A DNA stretch of 64,000 nt from CAVQRB01 sp963715055. Its GTDB lineage: Bacteria > Pseudomonadota > Alphaproteobacteria > Rhodobacterales > Rhodobacteraceae. How positions within the stretch are numbered: the stretch's first letter is position 1; the number at the start of each line of letters is the position of its first letter. The position numbers and the translations under genes were made by a program. Positions 44,351 to 52,682 of the stretch are shown piece by piece. The stretch is from assembly GCA_963715055.1 (NCBI GenBank), contig CAVQRB010000001.1, positions 124,001 to 188,000 of the forward strand, read 5' to 3'. The notes under the pieces are model-generated. The model was given only the letters and a program-made list of their open reading frames with translations, ran no database searches and was not told the origin of the DNA.

Positions 44351-45493
44351 ATGTCAGTTTTGCAGCGCAAGGCGCAGGCAGGAAAGCAGGAGCATCAGGC
44401 GCGGGCGATGTCCGTGCCGAAGGCCCTGCGTGTCTGCATCGCCAAGACGGCGGATGACCTTTTCGACCTTCCCATGGCGGTGATCGGTGCCGTGCAGGAA
44501 AAATGCAGCAGCGTGGGGCTGCCCGAAAGGGTGGACGAGAGTGGTCTGATGGTTTTTCTGGACGGGCCCGGTGGGGTAATTGCGGGCGCCGTGCTGGGCC
44601 CCGAATTCGTCACGGCACTCGTGCAGCAGCAGACGACCGGACGGGTGACGGCCGCCCAGACAGCCGCGCGCAGGATGACAGCGACGGATGCGGCGCTTTG
44701 TGCGCCGATGCTCGACGAGATGTTCAGGCGGGCGCATGCCCTGCTCGACGAGCCATCCGACCGGGACCTGCTTGCGCCGTTCCGCTTCGGCGCCAAGGCG
44801 GAGAGCAAGCGCCTTTTCCTGATGTCGCTCGACGTGCCGGAATACCAGGTCGTACGCCTGACCGTCGACATGGCGGGTGGCGTCTTCCAGACGACGCTGC
44901 TTCTTCTCCTGCCAGTCATCGAGCGTCCGGCGGAACGCGAAACAGTCACTGCCGACGGCCTTGCAAAGCCTCAGGGGGCAAGTCTGGAAAAGGCGGTCAT
45001 GGGGCTGCAGGCTGAGCTTTGGGCGGTTCTTGCCAAAATACGCGTGCCGTTGTCGCGGCTCGAGCGGCTCAAACCCGGGGATGTCATGGGGATTCCGCTC
45101 GATGCTTTCGACAAGGTGCAGCTGATGTCCCGTGACGGGCGCCGCATCGGTCAGGGCGTCATGGGGCAGATCGACGGCAAGCGCGCCTTGCAGGTGGAGC
45201 AGCGGCCCCTTGAGACCAACCGCCCGCAGCGTCGCGCCTCTGACCGGGAAGAGATCGATCAGACCCCGGTTGCGCCCTTGCCCGCGCACGCCTTGGCCCT
45301 GGCGGGTTCAGGGAAGCGAGATGAGATGGACTACGATGCCCCGGATCTTCCTCAGATCGACATCACCCCTTCGGAGGATCTGGCAGAAATTCCCGATCTC
45401 GACGACTTGCCGGATCTGTCGGACCTGCCCGGATTGGACGATCTGGACGATCTCGGCGATCTGGATGAGCTGCTCAAATACAATTCCGCCTGA
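44351..45493 (+). CDS. FliM/FliN (SpoA) domain-containing protein with acidic tail
   Basis: This 380-residue protein has a C-terminal-type FliM/FliN SpoA domain (about residues 225-290, VPLSRLERLKPGDVMGIPLD and GQGVMGQIDGKRALQVEQ), the fold that builds the flagellar C-ring and type III secretion sorting platforms. The first 200 residues do not show a clear FliM middle domain. The last 40 residues are an acidic repeat of Asp-Leu/Asp-Asp pairs (PDLDDLPDLSDLPGLDD) ending in KYNSA. No other flagellar gene is within the window. It may be a motor adaptor; function is inferred from the domain only. Confidence 0.75.
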   Translation: MSVLQRKAQAGKQEHQARAMSVPKALRVCIAKTADDLFDLPMAVIGAVQEKCSSVGLPERVDESGLMVFLDGPGGVIAGAVLGPEFVTALVQQQTTGRVTAAQTAARRMTATDAALCAPMLDEMFRRAHALLDEPSDRDLLAPFRFGAKAESKRLFLMSLDVPEYQVVRLTVDMAGGVFQTTLLLLLPVIERPAERETVTADGLAKPQGASLEKAVMGLQAELWAVLAKIRVPLSRLERLKPGDVMGIPLDAFDKVQLMSRDGRRIGQGVMGQIDGKRALQVEQRPLETNRPQRRASDREEIDQTPVAPLPAHALALAGSGKRDEMDYDAPDLPQIDITPSEDLAEIPDLDDLPDLSDLPGLDDLDDLGDLDELLKYNSA

Positions 45494-45508
45494 GCGGGCA
45501 TGGCGGCG

Positions 45509-45934
45509 CTATCCGCGCGCAAGCCCCTCGAGCGTGGGCTTCAGGCCGGAGAGATCATAGCCGCCGCGATATCCCGCCGCGATGATCTCCTCGGCGCCAA
45601 GCGTTCCGGCCGATCCCAGGGCCCAGGCGATGGTCGAGCGCGTGCCCGAGGCACAATAGGCCAGCACAGGTCCTTCCGCGGTCTCCATAAGGGCGCGATT
45701 CGCGGCGATGACGGCGGGCGTCATGGTCTGATGGGTCAGCGGTTGCACGGCGAAATCCATTCCGGCTGCACGTACCGCCTTTTCGATGGCAGCGGCCTGA
45801 TGGCTCGGCGGCACTTCGATGTCGGGCCTGTTGCAGATCACGAGGCGAATGCCAGCCGAGGCGATGGCAGGCGCGTCCTCCGGTGAGATCTGGGGCGCCG
45901 CGTAGAAGTCAGGGGTGATCTGTCTGATGTCCAT
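45509..45934 (-). CDS. DUF442/TIGR01244-family sulfurtransferase-phosphatase-like protein
   Basis: This 141-residue protein belongs to the TIGR01244 (beta-lactamase hydrolase-like) family, with the dual-specificity-phosphatase-like fold. The active-site loop is YCASGTRST, carrying the nucleophile Cys and the Arg of the Cys-x5-Arg type. The N-terminal ITPDFYAAPQISPED is typical. Relatives are linked to persulfide or hydrogen-sulfide metabolism; here it is a lone gene convergent with the FliM/FliN-domain gene. Confidence 0.85.
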   Translation of the reverse strand: MDIRQITPDFYAAPQISPEDAPAIASAGIRLVICNRPDIEVPPSHQAAAIEKAVRAAGMDFAVQPLTHQTMTPAVIAANRALMETAEGPVLAYCASGTRSTIAWALGSAGTLGAEEIIAAGYRGGYDLSGLKPTLEGLARG

Positions 45935-46170
45935 GCCGCATGATTAGGCCAGTGCTTGCCACCTGTCCAGATGTCCGATGCGCCGCAGGCTGCCATTCCA
46001 AGGGGCGGATGGCTGGCGCGAAGATCATTTGGCGCTGACCGCCGAGGATCCAACTGAAACCGGACCCTGCCTGTTGGGTCTCGCCAGGCGCGAGGCGCAT
46101 TAGCGATCTTGTCGCCCTGCGTGCCGACAGACCGCCCGCGACATCAAGTACGCATTTCAAGTGATTGTAA

Positions 46171-46410
46171 TCATGACATGAAAATCCCCAGAATGACCAA
46201 CATCAACCCGATCACGGATAAGAACAGCGCCCCGAGATTGAGCGGCAGGGCTTTTTGCAGCAAGGCGCGCATGTCCTGCTCGGCCAGCTGCGCCTTTCGA
46301 GCCCGAGCAACATAGACAATGCACCAGATCAGGCCGACGAGCCCCGCAAGCGACAGGACAGTGCCGCCGATGACCAGAAGGGTGCCCAGAGTGGTTTCGG
46401 AATTTTCCAT
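46171..46410 (-). CDS. small membrane protein, two predicted spans
   Basis: This 79-residue protein has two long hydrophobic segments (LLVIGGTVLSLAGLVGLIW and LGALFLSVIGLMLVILGIF) separated by a basic/polar stretch (ARARKAQLAEQDMRALLQK). It starts 47 bases after the tonB stop on the same strand and could be the last gene of the B12 operon, but no family is recognised and no link to cobalamin can be shown. Confidence 0.6.
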   Translation of the reverse strand: MENSETTLGTLLVIGGTVLSLAGLVGLIWCIVYVARARKAQLAEQDMRALLQKALPLNLGALFLSVIGLMLVILGIFMS

Positions 46411-46457
46411 GGCGCGGGGCTACCCAAACATCCGCCGATTGGCAAGGGGCGGTATCT

Positions 46458-47261
46458 TCAGCGGGTGAAGGTCAGCGACAGGCTGAAATCATGGCTGTCG
46501 CCGGGCAGGCCCGCGGGTGCCTTTTCGAACCGGCCTGCGCTTTTGATGGCCTGAAGGGCGGCGCGGTCGAGGGCAGGGCTGCCCGAGGACAGGATCAAGG
46601 ATACGTTCTGCAAGCGCCCGGTGGCCGCCACCTTGAGGGCGAGCTTGGCGGTGCCGCCTGCCTTCAGGTCGCGTGGTGCGATCAGGTTGCGTTTGACCTT
46701 CGCATAGATCGCGGCCCCCCATTGCGCCCGCAGGGCATTCGCGCGTTCGGCGGTTTGCGACTGGGTCTTCGAGGTGCCTTGCCTGCCTGCGATCTCCTGC
46801 CGGGCCGATCCGGCGGCGGCGAGGTCCCGTGGCGCCGGGCGGTGCGACAGGGTTGCTGGCCTCGCCTGCGGGCGCAGCATGTCGCGGGGAACCGAAACCG
46901 GCGGCGGCGGGGGAGAGGCATCCAGGGTCGGCAGATCCGGCGGTGGACTGTGCAGCGCTGGTGCCGCGGGCCGCGCTGTCTCCGGCTTCGGTCTGGCATC
47001 CTGCTGCGGCAGGGCCGGCGCGTTCGGCGCTGTGGGCGTCGGAAGCGCCACAAGGGTAGGTGCAATTGCAGCTTCGGGCGGTTGGTCCCAGGCCGCGACA
47101 AGGCGCATCTGCTCCGGGCTCGCTACCTGCGTCGCGGTCACCGCGCGACCCTGTCCCCCCGCGGCATCACTTCCCGTCAGGTCTGGCGACAGGACCCATA
47201 CCCCCAGATGCGCCCCTGTCGCGAGGCCGATGAAAGCAAGTCCTTCGAGAAGCCGCATCAT
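46458..47261 (-). CDS. tonB: TonB-family energy transducer
   Basis: This 267-residue protein has an N-terminal membrane anchor (residues about 5-25), a long Pro-rich periplasmic spacer (PPPPPVSVPRDMLRP) and a C-terminal TonB domain: KRNLIAPRDLKAGGTAKLAL and VSLILSSGSPALDRAALQAI. It transmits the proton motive force from ExbB-ExbD to the outer-membrane B12 receptor. Its start overlaps the stop of the second exbD. It is part of the riboswitch-controlled operon, so it is probably dedicated to B12 uptake. Confidence 0.88.
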   Translation of the reverse strand: MMRLLEGLAFIGLATGAHLGVWVLSPDLTGSDAAGGQGRAVTATQVASPEQMRLVAAWDQPPEAAIAPTLVALPTPTAPNAPALPQQDARPKPETARPAAPALHSPPPDLPTLDASPPPPPVSVPRDMLRPQARPATLSHRPAPRDLAAAGSARQEIAGRQGTSKTQSQTAERANALRAQWGAAIYAKVKRNLIAPRDLKAGGTAKLALKVAATGRLQNVSLILSSGSPALDRAALQAIKSAGRFEKAPAGLPGDSHDFSLSLTFTR

Positions 47262-47641
47262 TGCCCTCCCACGATCAGCCGGGTGTCGCGGATGCCGCGG
47301 GCTGACAGTTTCGGTAGCAGACGTGCCAGTTCCGCGGCTTTGAGACCGCTATCGGCGCGGATGCCCAGCGGTTCATCCGAAGCGCGGCGGGCAAGTGCGT
47401 CGAGGGCCGCTTCACCTGTCAGCCCGGCGTAGCCCAGCGTGCCGGTGGCGGAGACATGGAGCGTGTCGGGGTCGTCGGCCGCAGTCTCGGACAGGCTTTG
47501 CGGCGGGGTCACTTCGAAGGGGGCGGGCGGCGTGATCTGCGCGCTCATCAGGAAGAAGATGAGCAGGAGGAAGACGACATTGATCATCGGTACGATGTTC
47601 TCGCCGCGGGTGCGTCGTGCCGGTGGTCGCCCGAAGGTCAT
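47258..47641 (-). CDS. exbD: biopolymer transport protein ExbD (second copy)
   Basis: This 127-residue ExbD-family protein has a single N-terminal span with the motor aspartate region NIVPMINVVFLLLIFFLMSA and a periplasmic domain. The conserved membrane Asp that carries protons is replaced by Asn here (PMINVV, compared with MIDVV in the first copy), which is notable. It is the distal of two adjacent exbD genes, with its ATG overlapping the stop of the first. Partner of ExbB and TonB in the motor. Confidence 0.85.
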   Translation of the reverse strand: MTFGRPPARRTRGENIVPMINVVFLLLIFFLMSAQITPPAPFEVTPPQSLSETAADDPDTLHVSATGTLGYAGLTGEAALDALARRASDEPLGIRADSGLKAAELARLLPKLSARGIRDTRLIVGGQ

Positions 47642-48024
47642 GGACGCCCCTCCGCGATCACGATTTGCGCAATCCCCGCCGCCTGCAGCAGGTCGATGAC
47701 GGTGACGAGATCCTGCAAGCTCGCGTCAGCATCGGGCCTGAGGATCACCGTGTCGTCCTTGGTGCGCATCAGCGGTGCGAGGCCCGCGACCAGTTGCTCC
47801 AGCGGCAGGGCGGTACCATTGAGCGACGCGCCATCGGGCGACACCTCGATCAGTCGCGGCGGTCCCTCATAGGGCGTGCCGGTTCCGGCGGTGGTCAGCG
47901 CAAGCTCCATGTCCTGCCCGAAGCGCGCGGCCAGCATGAAGAACACCAGAAGCAGGAAAACCACGTCGATCATCGGCGTGAGGCTCGGTTTGCGGCGCGG
48001 GCGGGCCTGAGCGAAGTGGAACAT
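47638..48024 (-). CDS. exbD: biopolymer transport protein ExbD (first copy)
   Basis: This 128-residue ExbD has the canonical membrane motif LTPMIDVVFLLLVFFMLAA with the proton-carrying aspartate, and a periplasmic domain (TVILRPDADASLQDLVTVID). The ATG at 48024 follows exbB directly. Two ExbD copies next to each other suggest a hetero-oligomeric motor or separate roles, because the second copy has Asn at the key position. Confidence 0.88.
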   Translation of the reverse strand: MFHFAQARPRRKPSLTPMIDVVFLLLVFFMLAARFGQDMELALTTAGTGTPYEGPPRLIEVSPDGASLNGTALPLEQLVAGLAPLMRTKDDTVILRPDADASLQDLVTVIDLLQAAGIAQIVIAEGRP

Positions 48025-48025
48025 C

Positions 48026-48664
48026 TCAGTCGCCGCCTTTCGGGCCGCGCACGAAGACCCGCGTCGCCGCATCCTCGAGGTCTGCCTGCAAGCGGTCGCA
48101 CAGGCTCTCGAACCAGACCAGCGCCACGCCGGCGGGGATCGCCACGGCCATGCCGGCTGCGGTGGTGAGCAAAGCCTCCCAGATGCCCCCCGCAAGGGCG
48201 GCAGGGTCGGCGCGGCTGCCGGCTTCCTGCAGCGCCTGGAAGGCACCGATCATGCCGAGGACCGTGCCGAGGAGCCCCAGCAAGGGGGCGATCGTCGAGA
48301 TCAGTTCCAGCGCGCGCAAGCCTTGGCGCGTCTCGGCAAGACCAGCGCGGGCGAAACGCGCGGTTTCCTCGCGGGCCTGTGCCTCGTCCAAGGCAGGATC
48401 GAGCCTTGTGGTCATGGCGTGGAAGGCCAGCCGCGCCCGGATCGAGCGACGCCCCGAGAGGCTCGCGAGAGCGGCATCGGGGTTGCCCGCCTCCCATGCC
48501 CGCAGCGCCGTCTCCGTCGCGGCACCGGACCAGGCCCCTGCCAGAAGCAGGCGCCAGAGCTTCCAGAGCACCAGCGCCAGCGTCAGCACCGAGAGTGCTG
48601 CGATGAGCCAGAGCGTCGGGCCGCCGCGGCTGAGGAACTCCGCGAGATCGGGCGGCAAGGTCAC
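48026..48664 (-). CDS. exbB: MotA/TolQ/ExbB proton channel protein ExbB
   Basis: This 212-residue protein is an ExbB-type channel subunit with three membrane spans (around residues 13-35, 115-140 and 160-180). It contains ISTIAPLLGLLGTVLGMIGAF and GIWEALLTTAAGMAVAIPAG, the family signature around the pore. The GTG at 48664 overlaps the preceding stop. Together with ExbD and TonB it energises the outer-membrane receptor in the same operon. Confidence 0.9.
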   Translation of the reverse strand: MTLPPDLAEFLSRGGPTLWLIAALSVLTLALVLWKLWRLLLAGAWSGAATETALRAWEAGNPDAALASLSGRRSIRARLAFHAMTTRLDPALDEAQAREETARFARAGLAETRQGLRALELISTIAPLLGLLGTVLGMIGAFQALQEAGSRADPAALAGGIWEALLTTAAGMAVAIPAGVALVWFESLCDRLQADLEDAATRVFVRGPKGGD

Positions 48665-49449
48665 AGCGTCTCTCCTTCGTTCCAAAGCGCCGCCAGGATG
48701 GCATCGAGCCCGTCGGTCAGGGCAGCGGGGCCCGGTTGCAGGATCAGCGGTGATTTTATCTCGACGATGCGACCCGCCGCAACAGCCGGAATCGCCGCCC
48801 AGCCCGGCCGGGCCGCGATCTTTTCGGGCCGCACCTTCTTGCCGCACCAGGAGGCAATGATCACCTCCGGTGCCGCGTCGATGACCTGCTGCGGGTCGAG
48901 GATGCGTGCTTTCGCACCCTGCTCGGCGCGGAGCCGCGCGAAGACATCCTCGCCACCGGCGATTTCGATCAGTTCGGAGACCCAGGCGATGCCGGAGATG
49001 GGCGGCTCGTCCCATTCCTCGAAATAGACCCGCGGCCGGGTGGGGCGGGCCGTGCCGAGCAGGGCTTCAAGGCGCGCCTCGAAACCGGTTGCCAGCCTGT
49101 CCGCCGCCTCTGCCACGCCGGTCAGGGCGCCAAGGGTTCGGATCATCTCGAGGATCTGCGCCACGGAGCGCTGGTTGAAGGCGTGCACGGCGATGCCTGC
49201 GCGGATCAGGTCGGCGGCGATATCGGCCTGAAGGTCCGAGAAGGTGAGCACGAGATCGGGCGCGAGATCGAGGATCTTCGGCACGTCGGCGGAGGTGAAG
49301 GCCCCAACGCGGGGTTTTTCGCGCCGCACCCGGGCGGGGCGCACGGCGTATCCGGTGACGCCGACGATGCGGTGCGACTGGCCGAGCAGGTAGAGCGTTT
49401 CCACGGTTTCTTCGGTGAGGCAGACGATGCGTTCCGGGGGATAGGCCAT
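48661..49449 (-). CDS. cobalamin-binding-type periplasmic-fold protein without a signal peptide
   Basis: This 262-residue protein has the BtuF/FecB fold (PF01497): RIVCLTEETVETLYLLG, AYAVRPARVRREKPRVG, DVPKILDLAPDLVLTFSDLQAD, and HAFNQRSVAQILEMIRTLG. From the ATG at 49449 there is no signal peptide, so it would be cytoplasmic or exported by another route. It sits between cbiZ and exbB with overlapping ends. A second such protein, BtuF, with a signal, is encoded upstream. It may hold a corrinoid for CbiZ or be a soluble cobalamin carrier; that is inference. Confidence 0.75.
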   Translation of the reverse strand: MAYPPERIVCLTEETVETLYLLGQSHRIVGVTGYAVRPARVRREKPRVGAFTSADVPKILDLAPDLVLTFSDLQADIAADLIRAGIAVHAFNQRSVAQILEMIRTLGALTGVAEAADRLATGFEARLEALLGTARPTRPRVYFEEWDEPPISGIAWVSELIEIAGGEDVFARLRAEQGAKARILDPQQVIDAAPEVIIASWCGKKVRPEKIAARPGWAAIPAVAAGRIVEIKSPLILQPGPAALTDGLDAILAALWNEGETL

Positions 49450-50099
49450 CAGCCGTGCTCCCCGCGATACTGGGTTGCCATCCATTCATCTACACCGGCC
49501 TTCGTGGCCTCGAGCACCGAGCGGCCAATGGCTTCGCCCAAGGCCGTGTGCAGCCCGGCATAGGCGACGTCGCCCGCAGGGCTTGCGACGGCGATGCAAT
49601 CGGTGCCGGTGCCACTCGCCAGTCCCCCGGGCAGGGTCAGGCCCGCCTGCAGCACGGCGATGGTGCGGGCCTGGGCCGCGATGCTCATGGCCTCGATCCG
49701 CGCCGCAGGCGTCAGGCCAGACCGGATCACCACGGCGATGTTGATGGTGCCCCAGTCCTTGCCCCGCCGGTCGACCCTGGCGCCGACGCGTTCGGCGTTC
49801 GACAGCCCGACGGTCGCCACGGCGCGTACGCGCTCGCCTGCCACCTCGGCGGTGACATCGTGATGGGCGCTCACGTCGCGCGATGTGAGGAAGGCCACGG
49901 CATCCTGAGCGCTACGGGCGGCAAGCGCTTCGGCGAACCACTCCCCGACGTCTAGATCGGGCGGCAGATCGGCATTGCGCACCTCGCGCCAGAGGATCCG
50001 GCGCGCCACCACCTCGCCGGGGCGGTTGATCGCCCAGCTCAGAACGTGATGCGGCGTGCCGAGATCGAGGGTGAGCCAGGGGCGGTCGAGCGTCAGCAT
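49449..50099 (-). CDS. cbiZ: adenosylcobinamide amidohydrolase CbiZ
   Basis: This 216-residue enzyme removes the aminopropanol arm of adenosylcobinamide or pseudo-B12 to give adenosylcobyric acid, the salvage route of archaea and some bacteria. Family segments are AVAFLTSRDVSAHHD, ATVGLSNAERVGARVD, TINIAVVIRSGLTPAARIEA and LASGTGTDCIAVASPAG. It starts at the ATG 50099, next to the btuD stop. Its presence in the B12 uptake operon means imported corrinoids can be remodelled. Confidence 0.9.
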   Translation of the reverse strand: MLTLDRPWLTLDLGTPHHVLSWAINRPGEVVARRILWREVRNADLPPDLDVGEWFAEALAARSAQDAVAFLTSRDVSAHHDVTAEVAGERVRAVATVGLSNAERVGARVDRRGKDWGTINIAVVIRSGLTPAARIEAMSIAAQARTIAVLQAGLTLPGGLASGTGTDCIAVASPAGDVAYAGLHTALGEAIGRSVLEATKAGVDEWMATQYRGEHG

Positions 50100-50854
50100 C
50101 AGAGCACCTCGAGCGGCTGGAAGACCGGCCCGTTCGCGGTCTGCTCGAAATGCGCCGAAACGCCGAAAACCTCGCGCAGGTGCTCTTCGGTCAACACATC
50201 CCGCGGGGGGCCATCGGCGACGAGCCGACCCGCGCTCAGCAGGATCAGGCGCGTGCAATGGCGTGCCGCGAGCCCCAGATCGTGCAGCGAGACGATGACG
50301 GCGCGGCCCGTGGCGGCAAGACCGGAAAACACTTTCATGGTAGCGATCTGGCCCGCAGGATCGAGGCCGGCGATGGGCTCGTCGGTCATCAGGAGCGGCG
50401 TCTCCTGCGCCAGCGCCCGGGCGATCAGCACCCGCGCCTGTTCACCGCCCGAAAGCTGTGTGGCCGTACGGCTGCGCATGGCGGCAAGGCCCATATGGGC
50501 GAGGGCCGCCTCGACGGCCCGGCGGTCGTCCGCGCGCAGCCTGCTCCCGCGCGGCAGATGCGGCAGCCGCCCCAGCGCAATCAGGGTTTCGACACTCACT
50601 GGCCAGGCGATCTCGCGCGATTGCGGCATCCAGGCACAGGCGCGGGCACGCTCGGCCTGCGCCATACGGGCGAGCGAGGAGAAGCCGCGATGCGGCAAGA
50701 GGCCAAGGGCTGCGCGCATCAGCGTCGTCTTGCCCGCACCATTGGGCCCGATCAGGCCGACGCATTCGCCCGGAGCCACGCGCAGGGTCACCGCCTCTAC
50801 GACAGGGCACTGACCGCGCAGCACGGTGAGGTTTTCGAGGGTCAGCAGGCTCAC
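50099..50854 (-). CDS. btuD: cobalamin/siderophore-type ABC transporter ATPase (BtuD)
   Basis: This 251-residue ATPase of the FepC/BtuD family has Walker A GPNGAGKTT at 36-44, signature QLSGGEQARV, and Walker B LLMTDEPIAGLDP. The start is GTG 50854, overlapping the permease stop (GTGA). It energises import through the adjacent BtuC-type permease with the BtuF binding protein. Confidence 0.9.
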   Translation of the reverse strand: MSLLTLENLTVLRGQCPVVEAVTLRVAPGECVGLIGPNGAGKTTLMRAALGLLPHRGFSSLARMAQAERARACAWMPQSREIAWPVSVETLIALGRLPHLPRGSRLRADDRRAVEAALAHMGLAAMRSRTATQLSGGEQARVLIARALAQETPLLMTDEPIAGLDPAGQIATMKVFSGLAATGRAVIVSLHDLGLAARHCTRLILLSAGRLVADGPPRDVLTEEHLREVFGVSAHFEQTANGPVFQPLEVL

Positions 50855-51831
50855 CGGATTTCCGCCCTTGTCTTGTAGATCAGGTGCAAGAAGAGCGGTG
50901 CGCCGACCAGCGCCATCAGCACGCCGAGTTTCAGGTCGCGCTCCGGCAATAGAACGCGCACGGCGACATCCGCGGCAAGCACCATCGCGGCGCCGCCGAG
51001 CGCGGAGGACCACAGCAGCGCGGACGGGCGCGCGCCGACGAAGGGGCGCAGCACATGCGGCACGACCAGCCCCACGAAACCGATGGCGCCCGCGACGGCG
51101 GTGGCAGCGCCCACGCAGGAGGCGGTGCCGACGACCAGCCCAAGCCGCAGGCGTTCCATTCTGATGCCCATGGCGGCGGCGGCGTCTTCGCCCAGGGTGA
51201 GCGCGTCGAGCCCGCGCCCCAGCGAGCCCAGCAGGACCCAGCCGAGCAGCATGAAGGGCAGGGCGATCCAGACATGTTCGAAGGAGCGGTCGGTCAGAGC
51301 CCCCATCATCCAGAAGATGATTTCGGAGGCGGCGAAAGGATTTGGCGAGAGGTTCAGCACCAGCGAGGTGAGGGCCGCCGCCAGCGCCGAAATGGCGATG
51401 CCCGCGAGGATCAGCGTGAGCGAGGACCCGCGCGGTCCGGCCAGCGCCAGGATGAGGCCCACGGCGATGAGGGCCGCCAGAAGCGCCGAGAGCGGCAAGG
51501 CCAGCGTGAAGGCGGCGGCGAGCCCGGTCTGCAGCGCGAGCACGGCACCGAGCCCAGCCGAGGCCGAGACCCCGATCAGTCCCGGTTCGGCCAGCGGGTT
51601 GCGCAGGTAGCCTTGCATGGCCGCTCCCGCAAGCCCGAGCGAGGCGCCGATCATCACCGCAAGGAGCGCACGCGGCAGGCGGATCTCGCGCATCACAACG
51701 GTGAGCGGCGTGCCCTGATCGTGGAACAGGGCGGCGAGGCTTTGCGCGGGCGTCACCGGCACGCGGCCCGTGACCAGCGAGAGCACGAAGAGGCCTGCAC
51801 AGAGCAGGATGAGAACCGCTGCGAGTTTCAT
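50851..51831 (-). CDS. btuC: cobalamin/siderophore-type ABC transporter permease (BtuC)
   Basis: This 326-residue permease of the FecCD/BtuC family is predicted to have about ten spans. ASLGLAGAAMQGYLRNPLAEPGLIGVSASAG is the family N-terminal region, and GFVGLVVPHVLRPFVGARPSALLWSSALGGAAMV the conserved later part that docks on the ATPase. Its stop overlaps btuD and its start overlaps btuF by four bases. Confidence 0.9.
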   Translation of the reverse strand: MKLAAVLILLCAGLFVLSLVTGRVPVTPAQSLAALFHDQGTPLTVVMREIRLPRALLAVMIGASLGLAGAAMQGYLRNPLAEPGLIGVSASAGLGAVLALQTGLAAAFTLALPLSALLAALIAVGLILALAGPRGSSLTLILAGIAISALAAALTSLVLNLSPNPFAASEIIFWMMGALTDRSFEHVWIALPFMLLGWVLLGSLGRGLDALTLGEDAAAAMGIRMERLRLGLVVGTASCVGAATAVAGAIGFVGLVVPHVLRPFVGARPSALLWSSALGGAAMVLAADVAVRVLLPERDLKLGVLMALVGAPLFLHLIYKTRAEIR

Positions 51832-52682
51832 CGCACCTCCAGCCGCAGGCGCAAGGCCCGCATGGCTGCGACGGCCTCGAGCACCTGCGGCGTGCCGCAG
51901 ATCCAGTCGCGGTCGGTCAACTCGCCCGCCAGTACAGTGTCTTTCAGACCGTGCAGGGCAGGGTGGTCGAGATTGTCCTCGGCCCGGGCATATCCGGGAT
52001 AGTTGCGGCCCTGAATGATCACGTCGGGCGCCAGCATCACAAGCTCCTCCAGCGCGATCGTGCCGACGGAGGACAGGCCGACCTCGGTCGCGACATTGGC
52101 CAGACCCGCCGCGCGCAGGATGTCGCCCGCCAGCGTCGCATCACCCGAGGTGTAGTTGTTCACATAGCTCAGCGCGGCCCGCGGCCGGCTTGCCGGGGCA
52201 TCGTCCTGCAAGGCGGCGAGTGCTGCGCGATAGTCGTCGATCATGGCCGCGGCTTGCGGCTCGCGGTTGAGCGCCTTGCCCATTTGCGCGATGCGTGCCG
52301 GCACATCGTCCAGCGACTGGGCCGGGGCGAAGACCTCGACCCGGATCCCGAGCCCGCGCAGCATGTTGACCGTGGCCGGGGCAGTAAAGGTCCCGGCGAG
52401 GACCAGATCGGGGGCGAGCAGATAGACCTCCTCCGCGGTCGAGCCGTTGGCAGGCAAGGCGCTTGCCGCCGCCACCATGCTGGAACTTTGAGGGTCATGC
52501 GCGAGCCGGGAGACCGAGATCAACTGGCCCGGTGCGGCGAGCATCAGCGCCAGTTGATCGGTGCAGAGGTTGACCGAGACGACGCGGTGCGGCTGGGCTG
52601 CCGCGCCGCTTGCCACAAGGCATAGCGCCGCCGCACGAGCCAAAGCCCGCGCGATGGTGCCTATGATCTCAGAACGTGGCAC
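51828..52682 (-). CDS. btuF: cobalamin-type ABC transporter substrate-binding protein (BtuF)
   Basis: This 284-residue periplasmic-binding protein of the BtuF/FepB family has a signal peptide ending near residue 29 (ASGAAAQ). HRVVSVNLCTDQLALMLAAPGQL and LLAPDLVLAGTFTAPATVNMLRGLG are typical. It starts at GTG 52682, which overlaps the end of btuB. It hands the corrinoid from the TonB receptor to BtuCD. Confidence 0.87.
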   Translation of the reverse strand: MPRSEIIGTIARALARAAALCLVASGAAAQPHRVVSVNLCTDQLALMLAAPGQLISVSRLAHDPQSSSMVAAASALPANGSTAEEVYLLAPDLVLAGTFTAPATVNMLRGLGIRVEVFAPAQSLDDVPARIAQMGKALNREPQAAAMIDDYRAALAALQDDAPASRPRAALSYVNNYTSGDATLAGDILRAAGLANVATEVGLSSVGTIALEELVMLAPDVIIQGRNYPGYARAEDNLDHPALHGLKDTVLAGELTDRDWICGTPQVLEAVAAMRALRLRLEVR

